Below, piece by piece: positions 8,507 to 18,461 of a DNA stretch of 64,000 nucleotides; position 1 is the first letter of the stretch; the number at the start of each line of letters is the position of its first letter. The notes beneath the pieces are model-generated. The model worked only from the letters and a program-made list of their open reading frames with translations, ran no database searches and was not told where the DNA came from. The stretch is from Streptomyces nymphaeiformis. Its GTDB lineage: Bacteria > Actinomycetota > Actinomycetes > Streptomycetales > Streptomycetaceae. Where the stretch lies: assembly GCF_014203895.1 (NCBI RefSeq), contig NZ_JACHJY010000004.1, positions 496,001 to 560,000 of the forward strand, read 5' to 3'. Position numbers and translations under genes: made by a program.

Positions 8507-8824
8507 ATGAAGGCATTCCGGCTGGACGAACTGGAGGCGGAGCGCGCCGCCAACAAGGGGGCGTACCTCCAGTTTCTGCGCGAGCGGAACATGTCGGTGG
8601 GCCTGTACGCGCTCGACGCGGGGGAGCTCGACCCGCAGCAGCCGCACGGCCAGGACGAGGTGTACTTCGTGGTCAGCGGCCGGGCGGCGATCACGGTCGG
8701 GACGGAGACGACCCAGGTGGCGCGGGGCAGCGTGGTCTACGTGCCGGCCGGGGTGGAGCACCGGTTCCACCACATCAGCGAGGACCTGCGGGTCATGGTG
8801 GTCTTCTCCCCGCCGGAGAGCTGA
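8507..8824 (+). CDS. Single-domain cupin protein
   Basis: A 105-residue cupin. Metal-binding motif 1 appears as HGQDEVYFVVSGRAAITVG and motif 2 as PAGVEHRFHHI. The protein is divergent from the holin-like operon across 51 bp. Such proteins bind a metal and act as isomerases, dioxygenases or sugar/ligand sensors; nothing here decides which. Confidence 0.82.
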   Translation: MKAFRLDELEAERAANKGAYLQFLRERNMSVGLYALDAGELDPQQPHGQDEVYFVVSGRAAITVGTETTQVARGSVVYVPAGVEHRFHHISEDLRVMVVFSPPES

Positions 8825-8895
8825 GGGCCGCCGGCCGGCCGAGCGGAACCGGGGTTGCGCGGGCCGACCCCCTAGGGGGCGGATCAGGGGAGAGC

Positions 8896-8913
8896 GGGGG
8901 CCGCGGGGCCCCC
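8896..8913 (+). terminator. GC hairpin after the cupin gene
   Basis: GGGGGCC, loop GCGG, GGCCCCC: a perfect seven-base stem about 70 bp after the cupin stop codon and 80 bp before the next gene. Confidence 0.45.
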
Positions 8914-8994
8914 ACGGGCTTCGTCCCGCCCCTAGCCTTGAGGGTGTTCGGCGCAGAGCGCGCCGAGCGGATCTTCGAGAGCGAGGTAGGGACG

Positions 8995-9213
8995 ATGGCC
9001 GTACGGGAGATTCTCGCGGGGATGCCCTGGTGGGTGAAGTGGGTCGCCATACCCCTTCTCGCGCTGCTCGTCTTCGGCGGGCTGATCACCAGCGTCCTGA
9101 CCTTCGTGGTCAGTCTGCTCTTCAAGGCGCTGCTCTTCGTGGCCCTCGTCGCCGGACTGGTCTACGTCGTGAGGAAGTTCAGCTCCTCCGCCCGCTCGCG
9201 TCAGGACTGGTAA
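8995..9213 (+). CDS. Small membrane protein, DUF5326-like
   Basis: A 72-residue protein with start MAVREILAGMPWWVKWVAIP after the ribosome site GAGGTAGGG. Two adjacent hydrophobic stretches (PLLALLVFGGLITSVLTFVV and LLFKALLFVALVAGLVYVV) precede a basic/serine tail RKFSSSARSRQDW. It resembles the streptomycete-specific DUF5326 proteins that sit beside ssgR; function unknown. Confidence 0.8.
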   Translation: MAVREILAGMPWWVKWVAIPLLALLVFGGLITSVLTFVVSLLFKALLFVALVAGLVYVVRKFSSSARSRQDW

Positions 9214-9338
9214 CACAAGCTACTCATCGGTATGGACGCGACGGAGGGCATTAGCCCGCGAGAGGGAACGCGCCGGTCTAATCCGGGTGTCGGTCCCAGG
9301 GCTGCCACTAGAGTGGAATCTCTCCGCCGCGTGGGGGA

Positions 9339-9350
9339 CTACAGCTGTAG
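9339..9350. promoter_or_regulatory. Perfect palindrome upstream of ssgR
   Basis: CTACAGCTGTAG, 101 bp before the ssgR start in a 237-bp gap otherwise without genes. It shares the CAGCTGT core with the inverted repeat upstream of ssgA, so it may be an operator for SsgR or for a shared regulator. Inference only. Confidence 0.35.
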
Positions 9351-9450
9351 ACCTCGATACTGACCAGCGGTTTCCCAGGCCCGGCGGGCGCGCGGGGGCG
9401 GCCCCCGCGGGCGGGTGCAGTGCATCCGTCGTCACGCCTGGGGGTGACCT

Positions 9451-10221
9451 TTGGCCACGGCTACGCAGACGGCTGCGCCTACCTTGATCGGCTCGGTGCA
9501 GCGGGCGCTGAGACTCCTGGAGGCGGTGGCCTCCCACACGGAGGGCGCCCCGGCCAAACAGCTCGCCCGTGAGACGGGCCTTCCGCTGCCCACGACGTAC
9601 CACCTGCTCCGCACCCTGACGCACGAGGGCTATCTGGTCCGCGACAAGGGTGTGTTCGTCCTGGGCGACGCCGCCGTCCGACTGGCCGGCGGCGGAGCTG
9701 TGCAGAATCGTCGCATCAAGATCGAAGACTCCCTGGCCCGCTGGCGGGACGAGATCGGCGTACCCATCTACTTCGCCCTCTACCGCGAGGGGGAGATCGA
9801 GCTCGTCGCCGTCTCCGACACCCCTTCCAATCCCGCGGTGGAGGAATGGGCCGATTTCCGCGAGACCGCGCACGCCCATGCGATCGGGCAGTGCCTGCTG
9901 AGTCAACTCGATCCGAAATCTCGTCAAGACCACCTCGACCGCCACCCGGTGGAAGCCATCACTCCGTACACGGTGCGTAATCGCCGTGTGCTTTTGGAGC
10001 GTTTGGGCGGTTTGGGGCGAATGGAGCCCCTGGTGGAGCGTCAGGAATATGCGCTCGGCACGGTCTGTGCCGCCATTCCCATCACTGCGGGCTCCGCCGC
10101 GGGCGCCATGGCCATTTCCCTCCCCCTCCACCAGGAAGAACGGTTGCTCCCAGCAGTCGAGCGGCTACGTACGGAGATCGGGAGGCTCCTCAGCTCCCTC
10201 GCGTTCTCTATCAGTATCTGA
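9451..10221 (+). CDS. ssgR: SsgR, IclR-type activator of ssgA
   Basis: A 256-residue IclR-family regulator beginning at TTG (MATATQTAAPTLIGSVQRAL) after GGGGGTGACC. The N-terminal wHTH contains APAKQLARETGLPLPTTYHL and the rest is an IclR effector domain. The neighbouring ssgA and the near-identical N-terminus remembered for S. coelicolor SsgR make the assignment firm. SsgR is required for ssgA transcription during sporulation-specific cell division. Confidence 0.92.
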   Translation: MATATQTAAPTLIGSVQRALRLLEAVASHTEGAPAKQLARETGLPLPTTYHLLRTLTHEGYLVRDKGVFVLGDAAVRLAGGGAVQNRRIKIEDSLARWRDEIGVPIYFALYREGEIELVAVSDTPSNPAVEEWADFRETAHAHAIGQCLLSQLDPKSRQDHLDRHPVEAITPYTVRNRRVLLERLGGLGRMEPLVERQEYALGTVCAAIPITAGSAAGAMAISLPLHQEERLLPAVERLRTEIGRLLSSLAFSISI

Positions 10222-10316
10222 AAAATCACTCCTTGTGATCTGCTAACGCGTACAGCACGATTGCGTCAAGAGGGCCACGGGGGATCATTCCTGGCCGTTT
10301 CGGTCACAGCTTTCAG

Positions 10317-10336
10317 CAGCTGTGTTTACACAACTG
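10317..10336. promoter_or_regulatory. Inverted repeat in the ssgA promoter
   Basis: CAGCTGTGTTTACACAACTG: 8 of 10 base pairs match. It lies 21 bp upstream of the first possible ssgA ATG. It could be the SsgR operator, or a stem shaping the ssgA leader. Confidence 0.4.
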
Positions 10337-10359
10337 CTTCATCTACTGCGGGGTACATG

Positions 10360-10800
10360 ATGCGAGAGTCGGTTCAGGCCGAGGTCCTGATGAGCTTCCT
10401 CGTCTCCGAGGAGCTCTCCTTCAGGATCCCGGTCGAACTCCGATATGAGACCCGGGATCCCTACGCGGTGCGGATGACCTTCCACCTTCCCGGAGACGCG
10501 CCTGTGACCTGGGCGTTCGGAAGGGAGCTGCTGCTCGACGGGATCAACCGGCCGAGCGGGGACGGCGACGTGCACATCGCCCCGACGGAGCCCGAGGGGC
10601 TCTCGGACGTCTCCATCAGACTCCAGGTGGGCGGTGACCGCGCGCTGTTCAGGGCCAGCGCGCCGCCGCTGGTGGCCTTCCTCGACCGCACGGACAAACT
10701 GGTTCCGCTCGGCCAGGAGCGGACGCTCGGTGACTTCGAGGACCACCTGGAGGCCGCCCTCGGCCGGATCCTGGCCGAGGAGAACGCCGGCCCCGCCTGA
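10360..10800 (+). CDS. ssgA: SsgA, activator of sporulation septation
   Basis: SsgA-like protein (SALP) unique to morphologically complex actinomycetes; it promotes FtsZ-ring positioning through SsgB and septum formation. The hallmark FRIPVELRYETRDPYAVRMT and FHLPGDAPVTWAFGRELL blocks and the end LVAFLDRTDKLVPLG are present. Two starts are possible. MRESVQAEV (146 residues; ATG ATG after GGGG) aligns with the first residue of SsgB. MSFLVSEEL at 10390 gives the 136 residues I recall as annotated for S. coelicolor. Downstream gene is convergent. Confidence 0.95.
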   Translation: MRESVQAEVLMSFLVSEELSFRIPVELRYETRDPYAVRMTFHLPGDAPVTWAFGRELLLDGINRPSGDGDVHIAPTEPEGLSDVSIRLQVGGDRALFRASAPPLVAFLDRTDKLVPLGQERTLGDFEDHLEAALGRILAEENAGPA

Positions 10801-10898
10801 GCGGAGACCGCCGAGCAGAACCCGCGCGCGTCGTACGAAGTCTCCGAGCCGGACCCTCCCCCGAGCCGGGCCGGCCCCGAACCCTCCGTACCCGCGTC

Positions 10899-12281
10899 CT
10901 ACTTGGCGCGACGGCGGCGCCCTCCCCGTACCGCCGTCGGCTTCCCGCCCCCGGACGCCGGCCGGTCGGCGGAGACGACCAGGGCCGCGAGCACCGTGGT
11001 GACCGGAACGGACGCCACCAGACCGATCGACCCGACCAGGGTCCGCACGATCTCCTCGGCGACCAGCTCGCTGTTGGCCACCGTCCCCATGCTGCTCTGG
11101 GCGATGGAGAAGAGCAGCAGCAGCGGCAGGGCGGCGCCCGCGTAGGCGAGCACCAGCGTGTTGACGACCGAGGCGATGTGATCGCGGCCGATCCGGATCC
11201 CGGCCCGGTACAGGCCGCGCGGCCCCATGCCCGGATCGGCCTGGTGCAGCTCCCAGACGGCCGAGGTCTGGGTGACCGTCACGTCGTCGAGCACGCCGAG
11301 CGAACCGATGATGATCCCGGCGAGCAGCAGACCGGACATGTCGATCTCCGGGTACAGGCCGTGGATCAGACCGGTGTAGTCGTCGGTGTTGCCGCTGAGC
11401 GAGGTCCAGCCGACGAACAGCGAGCCCAGCAGACCGATCAGCAGCAGTGAGATCAGCGTGCCGAGCACGGCGACCGAGGTGCGGGCCGAGAGCCCGTGGC
11501 ACATGTAGAGCGCGATCAGCATGATGGCGCTCGACCCGACCACCGCCACGACCAGCGGGTTCGACCCCTCCAGGATCGCCGGCAGGATGAAGTACGTCAG
11601 CACGAGGAAGCTCACGGCGAGCGCGACGAGCGCCATGACGCCCCGCATCCGGCCGACGACCACGACCGCGACGGCGAAGATCCCGGCGAGCAGCGCCAGC
11701 GGCAGCTTGCGGTTCACGTCGGTCACCGAGTACTGCAGGTCGTGCGGGGCGTCGGGGGCGTACGCCACCACCACGCCCTGTCCCTCGTCCAGTTGACGCG
11801 GCGCGTCCGGCTGCACGATCTCGACGAACCTGCGCCCCTGGTCCGGACCGGTGGTGACCTCGACCGTCGCCTTCTCGCACTGCCCCTGCCGGCCGTCGGC
11901 CGCCTCGCGCCCCTCCGGGGTGGAGGTGTCGCCGGTCGGCGGGACCTGGGCGGCGTTCACCGACTTGCAGTCGACGTGCTCGACGGAGACGACCTTGCCC
12001 TGCTGGGTCTGCCGGTCGAAGCCGACGCCGGTGCGCTCGTGCGCCGGGGCGCCGCCCGGCCACAGCACCGCGAGCCCGACGACGACCGCGGTGGCGAAGG
12101 GGATCAGGACCGCGGCGATGACCTTGCGCAGGTGCCGCGAGACGGGGGCGGCGGGTCCGTGGCTGTGGCTGTGCCCGCCTCCGCCGCCATGGCCGTGCCC
12201 ACCTCCACCTCCGTGCCCGTGTCCGTGTACGGGATCGTGGGGGTGAACGTGTGGCTCGGGGGTCTGCTGGGGGGAAGTCAC
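10899..12281 (-). CDS. YibE/F-like multi-pass membrane protein with His-rich N-terminus
   Basis: A 460-residue protein starting at GTG (VTSPQQTPEPHVHP). Residues 10-45 are a glycine/histidine tract (HGHGHGGGGGHGH), followed by one N-terminal membrane helix, an extracytoplasmic region of about 120 residues with two cysteines, then about seven helices with the conserved GSLGVLDDVTVTQTSAVWEL block diagnostic of YibE/F. Function of the family is unknown. The histidine tract suggests metal binding, possibly divalent-cation sensing or transport (inference). It is divergent from the thiC riboswitch. Confidence 0.85.
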   Translation of the reverse strand: MTSPQQTPEPHVHPHDPVHGHGHGGGGGHGHGGGGGHSHSHGPAAPVSRHLRKVIAAVLIPFATAVVVGLAVLWPGGAPAHERTGVGFDRQTQQGKVVSVEHVDCKSVNAAQVPPTGDTSTPEGREAADGRQGQCEKATVEVTTGPDQGRRFVEIVQPDAPRQLDEGQGVVVAYAPDAPHDLQYSVTDVNRKLPLALLAGIFAVAVVVVGRMRGVMALVALAVSFLVLTYFILPAILEGSNPLVVAVVGSSAIMLIALYMCHGLSARTSVAVLGTLISLLLIGLLGSLFVGWTSLSGNTDDYTGLIHGLYPEIDMSGLLLAGIIIGSLGVLDDVTVTQTSAVWELHQADPGMGPRGLYRAGIRIGRDHIASVVNTLVLAYAGAALPLLLLFSIAQSSMGTVANSELVAEEIVRTLVGSIGLVASVPVTTVLAALVVSADRPASGGGKPTAVRGGRRRRAK

Positions 12282-12361
12282 CGGCCGATCATCGCAAGAA
12301 CGGCGGGGCCCACTGTTCAGCATGGCCGGGATGACGCTAGCGTGGTGGCACCTTTGCACAC

Positions 12362-12470
12362 GCGGGAGCTCGGAGCACCGGGCTGAGAGGGCGCTGATCA
12401 CCGTACGCACGTACGGGAGGAGGCTGCGCCGACCGCCGAACCTGTTACCGGGTAATGCCGGCGTAGGGAG
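12362..12470 (+). ncRNA. TPP riboswitch (THI element) controlling thiC
   Basis: Conserved THI-box segments are present in order: CTGAGA at 12383-12388, then GAACCTG at 12438-12444 and GGGTAATGCCGGCGTAGGGA at 12450-12469. The intervening GTACGCACGTAC stem is the variable P3/P3a arm. The GGGAG at 12466-12470 at the 3' end of the aptamer is the only ribosome site for thiC, so ligand binding most likely blocks translation initiation. Confidence 0.95.
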
Positions 12471-12480
12471 ATTCGGTCTC

Positions 12481-14277
<1,797 letters not shown>

Positions 14278-14296
14278 TCCTCCGACCTCGCGGTGT

Positions 14297-14335
14297 CCCC
14301 CGGAACGTACGGCGCTAGCCGAGCGCGTCCGGGGG
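14297..14335. terminator. Possible bidirectional terminator between thiC and the next gene
   Basis: CCCCCGGA at 14297-14304 pairs with TCCGGGGG at 14328-14335; the loop contains further short pairings. It overlaps the end of the convergent minus-strand gene. Confidence 0.4.
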
Positions 14336-14935
14336 TGCCGCGGCGGCGAGGGCGTCGCGGAGGAAGGGGACGATGCCGCGCTCCAGGAGGGCGTGGCGCC
14401 AGGCCTCGCGGGCGCGGGTGAGTTCGTCGTCGAGGGGCGGGGCCTCGGCGGGTGCGTTGCGGAGGGCGGTCACGAGGAGGCCGACGCCCGCGGACAGCAG
14501 GCCGGCCGCGGCCAGGGCGGCGAAGACGAGGCCTGCCGTCAGCAGCGTCCCGCCGAACACCACGCTCGGGGCGAGGGCGTGCAGAACGCCTCCGACCAGC
14601 AGGAATATCGCGGCGGCCGTGCCCGCGAGGACGGGCACCATCACGTTGACGATGGCGACGACACCGGCGCCCGCGCCGGGTTCCGCTCGGGGGGGCCGGG
14701 CCCCGAGGGCGGCCCGGTTCTGCTCGCGGACCTTCACGAAGTGGTCGTACTCGCTCGCCGCGGCGGTGGTGACGAGCGCTGTCGCGTTCATCGTCATGGA
14801 ACGCAGCTGAGCGACCGTCAGCCTCGTTCCGACTCCGGCGAGTTCCGGACGTGCGTGGGCGGTGCTCAGTGCGTCGTCGAGAAGCCGCTCGTACTCGGCG
14901 CGGTCCTCGGTCAGCAGGTGCGGAGCCACGTTCAT
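14315..14935 (-). CDS. Two-helix membrane protein of unknown function
   Basis: A 206-residue protein. The start MNVAPHLLTEDRAEYERLL was chosen because GGGGG lies six bases upstream; an ATG two codons earlier would sit on that ribosome site. Residues 1-90 are helical and cytoplasmic. Two long hydrophobic stretches follow (GVVAIVNVMVPVLAGTAAAI and a GLVFAALAAAGLLSAGVGLL block), then a charged tail of about 45 residues. Not recognised as any named family. Confidence 0.75.
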   Translation of the reverse strand: MNVAPHLLTEDRAEYERLLDDALSTAHARPELAGVGTRLTVAQLRSMTMNATALVTTAAASEYDHFVKVREQNRAALGARPPRAEPGAGAGVVAIVNVMVPVLAGTAAAIFLLVGGVLHALAPSVVFGGTLLTAGLVFAALAAAGLLSAGVGLLVTALRNAPAEAPPLDDELTRAREAWRHALLERGIVPFLRDALAAAAPPDALG

Positions 14936-15103
14936 GTGCATCCCCCGATGCTCCGTGGGCCGCCAGGATCAGCCGTCGGAAACGCTCGGCCGGGCGGAAA
15001 CGGAGGAGAGCCTGCTACGGATGACCCGATGGTATTGCGGTGACGCCACGGCCTGACAGGGTGTTTCCGGAAATCGACTTCCCCGGATGCGCAGGGTTAT
15101 GCG

Positions 15104-16702
15104 TCAGCCGTTCAGGGGGAGTTGGACGACCAGTAGCTTTCCGGCCATGGTCACTCCACCGTCCATGGCGATCGCGAGCCCGTCCGCGTACACGTGCGGT
15201 CCGTCCACGACCGGGCCCGCGCCGTCCTCGCCGTCCTCCGTGCCGACCTGGCCGAGGAGGTACGGGATGGGGCTGTGGCCGTGCACGATCCGGCTGCCGC
15301 CGTACGTGGAGAGCAGCTCCTGGACGGCCTGCGGGCCGCCGTCGTCGCGGAACGCGAAGCGCTTGGTGAACTTCCGGAAGAGGTCCCAGACCTCGTCGGC
15401 GTCGTTCCGGTTGAGGATCTCGTGGACCGTGTCGTTGACGTCCGCGATCGTCTGGCCGTACTCGAGGTACGCGGTGGTGTCCGAGTGCAGGAGGAGGTGG
15501 TCGTCCTCGCTCACGACGGCGTCGAGCCGGGACATCCACTGGAGGTGGACGTCCTGGAGCCGGTCCATGTCGTGCTTCTGGCCGCCGTTGAGCAGCCAGG
15601 CGGCCTGGAAGGTGGCGGTGCCCGCGCCGGAGTTGACGGGGGTGTCGCCGAAGCGCTTGGCGCCGATCAGCAGCAGCTCGTGGTTGCCCATGAGGGCCTT
15701 GCAGTAGCCGCCCGCGGCGGCGGCCTCGGCGGAGAGGCGCATGACGAGGTCGATGACGCCGATGCCGTCGGGGCCGCGGTCGGTGAAGTCGCCGAGGAAC
15801 CAGAGCCGGGCGTTCCCCGCGGCCCAGCCGCCGTTCTCGTCGATGAGGCCCTGGGCGTGGAGGGCGGCGAGGAGCTCGTCGAGGTAGCCGTGGACGTCGC
15901 CGACGACGTACAGCGGGCCGGGTCCGTCGCCGTTCCCGGGCTCCGGGGCGGGGGCCGGTTCGGGGGTGACGGGGACCTGGACGGTGTCGCCGCGCTTGAT
16001 GACCGGGAGGTCGCGCTCGGTCGGCGTGTACCCCTCGGGCGGCTCGCCCTCGGGGAAGGCGTTGCCGGGGTGCCCGGTGGCGACGGAGACGATCGACGAC
16101 ACCCCGGTGGTGGCGGTGGTGTAGGCGGGGGCGAGACGCTGACCGAGGAGGATCGTCGGGTCGGCGGGCATGGGGGCGGGGGCCTGCGGCGCGGGAGCAG
16201 GTGCCGGTGCCTGGGGCGCGGCGGCCTGGAGCGGTGCGGGGGCCTGCGGTGCGGCTGCCTGCGGTGCGGCGAGGGGCGCTGCCGGGAAGGCCTCGGCCGC
16301 GAGGGCCTCGCGCGGGGCGGCCTCGGCCGACGGGGCCTGGACCGGCGGGGCCTCGGCCGGTGGGGCCGGCACGCGGACGGCCTCGACCGGCGAGGGGGCG
16401 ACCGGGGGGAGGTGCTCGGCGGATGCCGGGTGGGCGGCAACTGCCAGGGGCGCACCGGGAGATCGGTGCTCGACACGTGCCAGGGGCGTGGCGAGCACCG
16501 GGTGTTCGGCGGGGGACCCGAGCTCCGTGGGCGACACGTGTTCGACGGGGGCGTACTCCGCCCTCGGCGGTACCGGCGGGTCCTCCGGGGCCGGCGGTTC
16601 GGCGGCGTGGCCCTGCACGGGTACGCGCGCGTACGGAGGTACGCGGAAGTCGCGCAATGTCGCCGTGCGCACCACGGGCTCCTGACCGGCCCCCTGAGTC
16701 AT
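15104..16702 (-). CDS. PPP-family serine/threonine phosphatase with long Ala/Pro-rich N-terminus
   Basis: A 532-residue protein. The catalytic domain (about residues 260-532) has the three metallophosphoesterase signatures GDVHG, GDFTDRG and GNHE, with the late histidine in HGHSPIPYLLG, so it is a calcineurin-like Mn/Fe phosphatase of the bacterial PPP group. The first 200 residues are low-complexity (Ala, Pro, Glu, Val, Gln), probably disordered. ATG chosen because GGAGGGG lies just upstream; an in-frame GTG is within that site. It may oppose Ser/Thr kinases or act on nucleotide substrates. Confidence 0.87.
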   Translation of the reverse strand: MTQGAGQEPVVRTATLRDFRVPPYARVPVQGHAAEPPAPEDPPVPPRAEYAPVEHVSPTELGSPAEHPVLATPLARVEHRSPGAPLAVAAHPASAEHLPPVAPSPVEAVRVPAPPAEAPPVQAPSAEAAPREALAAEAFPAAPLAAPQAAAPQAPAPLQAAAPQAPAPAPAPQAPAPMPADPTILLGQRLAPAYTTATTGVSSIVSVATGHPGNAFPEGEPPEGYTPTERDLPVIKRGDTVQVPVTPEPAPAPEPGNGDGPGPLYVVGDVHGYLDELLAALHAQGLIDENGGWAAGNARLWFLGDFTDRGPDGIGVIDLVMRLSAEAAAAGGYCKALMGNHELLLIGAKRFGDTPVNSGAGTATFQAAWLLNGGQKHDMDRLQDVHLQWMSRLDAVVSEDDHLLLHSDTTAYLEYGQTIADVNDTVHEILNRNDADEVWDLFRKFTKRFAFRDDGGPQAVQELLSTYGGSRIVHGHSPIPYLLGQVGTEDGEDGAGPVVDGPHVYADGLAIAMDGGVTMAGKLLVVQLPLNG

Positions 16703-16902
16703 CGACCCCTCCACACCGTCGCGATGCCCTGCACATCGCGGACCGGCCTGGTCGGAGTGGTCCGCGGTGTCGTCCGCCCATCATAGGAATGAGGGCCCTT
16801 CCGTGTGACGCACCAGGGGTGGTGAATCCGGGTCCACTCCGGGTTCACCGGTTGTTTCGCCCGAATTGAGAAGGTCTAGTCCAGGGTCGAGGCAGGTGCG
16901 GT

Positions 16903-16934
16903 GACGGTTTCGCCGTCCCTGCCCACGGGCAGGG
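16903..16934 (-). terminator. Double hairpin downstream of the LacI gene
   Basis: GACGG-TTTCG-CCGTC is followed at once by CCCTGCCC-AC-GGGCAGGG (16917-16934). Both stems lie 30-60 bp past the LacI-family stop codon on the minus strand. Confidence 0.5.
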
Positions 16935-16963
16935 GCGGGGACGGCGGGTCGGACGGCGGCGGG

Positions 16964-18070
16964 TCAGTCCTTGGCGGGTGAGCGCGGCGGGCTGACCGTG
17001 GTGCGGGGCGGACGCCGCTGCGAGGACGTGCGGACGATCAGTTCGGTCGGTATCACCTGCTCGACCGGTCCGTCGGCGTCGATCCCCTCGATGGCGTCGA
17101 TGAGGAGCTGGACGACGGCCGTGCCGATCCGGCGCGGTTTGAGTGAGAGGGTCGTGATGGGCGGTTCGGTGGTGGCGTAGACGGTCGACTCGCTGCAGCA
17201 GACCAGCAGCAGGTCGTCCGGGACGCGCAGTCCGTAGCGGCGGGCGGCCGCGAGGAGGTCGGTTCCGTTGGGGTCGAAGAGGCCGTACACGGCGTCGGGC
17301 CGGTCCGGGCGGGCGAGCAGCCGGTCGGCCGCGACGGCGCCCGCGCACGGGTCGTGCGCCGGGTAGGCCTCGTAGACGGGGTCCTGGCCGACCCGTTCGC
17401 ACCAGTTGAGGTACGCGGTGGTGGACAGGCGGGTGTACGTGTCGGTGGTGGTTCCGGTGAGGAGGCCGATCCGGCGGGCGCCGGCGTCGGCGAGGTGGTC
17501 GAGCAGGTCGAGGACGGCGGCTTCGTGGTCGTTGTCGACCCAGGCGGTGACCGGAAGGGTGCCGGCAGGGCGTCCGTCGGAGACGACGGGCAGGCCCTGG
17601 CGGACCAGTTCGGTGACGACCGGGTCGTGGTCGGAGGGGTCGATGACGACGGTGCCGTCGAGGGCGACGTTCGACCAGACGTCATGGCGGGAGGTGGCGG
17701 GGAGGATGACCAGGGCGTAGCCCCGGGCGAGTGCCGCCGATGTGGCTGCTCTGGCCATCTCCGCGAAGTACGCGAATTCGGTGAAGGTGAAAGGTTCATC
17801 CCCGTACGTGGTCACGGTCAGGCCGATGAGTCCCGACTTGCCGGTACGGAGCGTGCGGGCCGCCGCGGATGGGCGGTAGCCCAGCCTGTCGGCGACCTCG
17901 CGGACGTGGCGGCGGGTGGCGTCCGGGAGTCGGCCCTTGCCGTTGAGCGCGTCGGAGACAGTCGTGATGGAGACCCCGGCGGCGGCGGCCACGTCCCGGA
18001 TGCCTGCCCGGCCCTGCCGGCTTCCCCGGGTCTGTGCCCGGCTCACCTGGTGCTTCCCTGCTGCTGTCAT
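16964..18070 (-). CDS. LacI/GalR family transcriptional regulator
   Basis: A 368-residue LacI-type repressor. After a basic leader, the HTH and hinge read IRDVAAAAGVSITTVSDALN and GYRPSAAARTLRTGKSGLIG, followed by a periplasmic-binding-protein-like sensor domain. The position next to hisC and cydA resembles, from memory, the LacI regulator upstream of SCO3944. No sugar-transport operon adjoins it, so the regulon and inducer cannot be inferred. Weak ribosome site; start set by family length. Confidence 0.88.
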   Translation of the reverse strand: MTAAGKHQVSRAQTRGSRQGRAGIRDVAAAAGVSITTVSDALNGKGRLPDATRRHVREVADRLGYRPSAAARTLRTGKSGLIGLTVTTYGDEPFTFTEFAYFAEMARAATSAALARGYALVILPATSRHDVWSNVALDGTVVIDPSDHDPVVTELVRQGLPVVSDGRPAGTLPVTAWVDNDHEAAVLDLLDHLADAGARRIGLLTGTTTDTYTRLSTTAYLNWCERVGQDPVYEAYPAHDPCAGAVAADRLLARPDRPDAVYGLFDPNGTDLLAAARRYGLRVPDDLLLVCCSESTVYATTEPPITTLSLKPRRIGTAVVQLLIDAIEGIDADGPVEQVIPTELIVRTSSQRRPPRTTVSPPRSPAKD

Positions 18071-18461
18071 GGCGAGCCGATAGTAGGGCGATGAGGGGCT
18101 GTCGGGACGGCCGCATATGCAGGCGTTGACAGGCACGTTTCTGCATGATCGAAAAGGCTCAAGAGGCAGGAAATCAAAGGTAGTTAGGGTCATTCGCGTG
18201 TGATCCATGGCCATCGAACGGCGTAGGCCTGGCGAGGGGGCGAGGTCTCGAAGAGGTCTCAACTCACCTCTACGGGGGATGCGCGCCACGGCGCCCGCCA
18301 CCGGCGCACGCCACCCGACCGCGCGCTCCCCCACGACCCGGCCGCGAGCGGGGCCGTATCCACAGCGTGTCCCTCCTGTTGTCCGCGGCCCATTCGCAGA
18401 GGGCGCGAATCCTCTTAAGGTGAGGAGTATTGGCGGTACGGACGGTCGAGGAGGCCACACT
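18071..18461. promoter_or_regulatory. 391-bp divergent regulatory region between the LacI gene and hisC
   Basis: No gene or RNA was recognised. A TTGACA hexamer is at 18125-18130, and ATGCAG (18116-18121) and CTGCAT (18141-18146) form an inverted repeat around it, a plausible promoter with overlapping operator. An AT-richer stretch at 18150-18200 stands out from the surrounding GC. The hisC ribosome site GAGGAGG is at 18449-18455. Confidence 0.4.

Noticed and set aside
16785..16963. tRNA gene or integration site in this gap
   Set aside because: A GGGTTCACC-like string was seen, but no cloverleaf, no CCA-end acceptor stem and no integrase or direct repeats were found.
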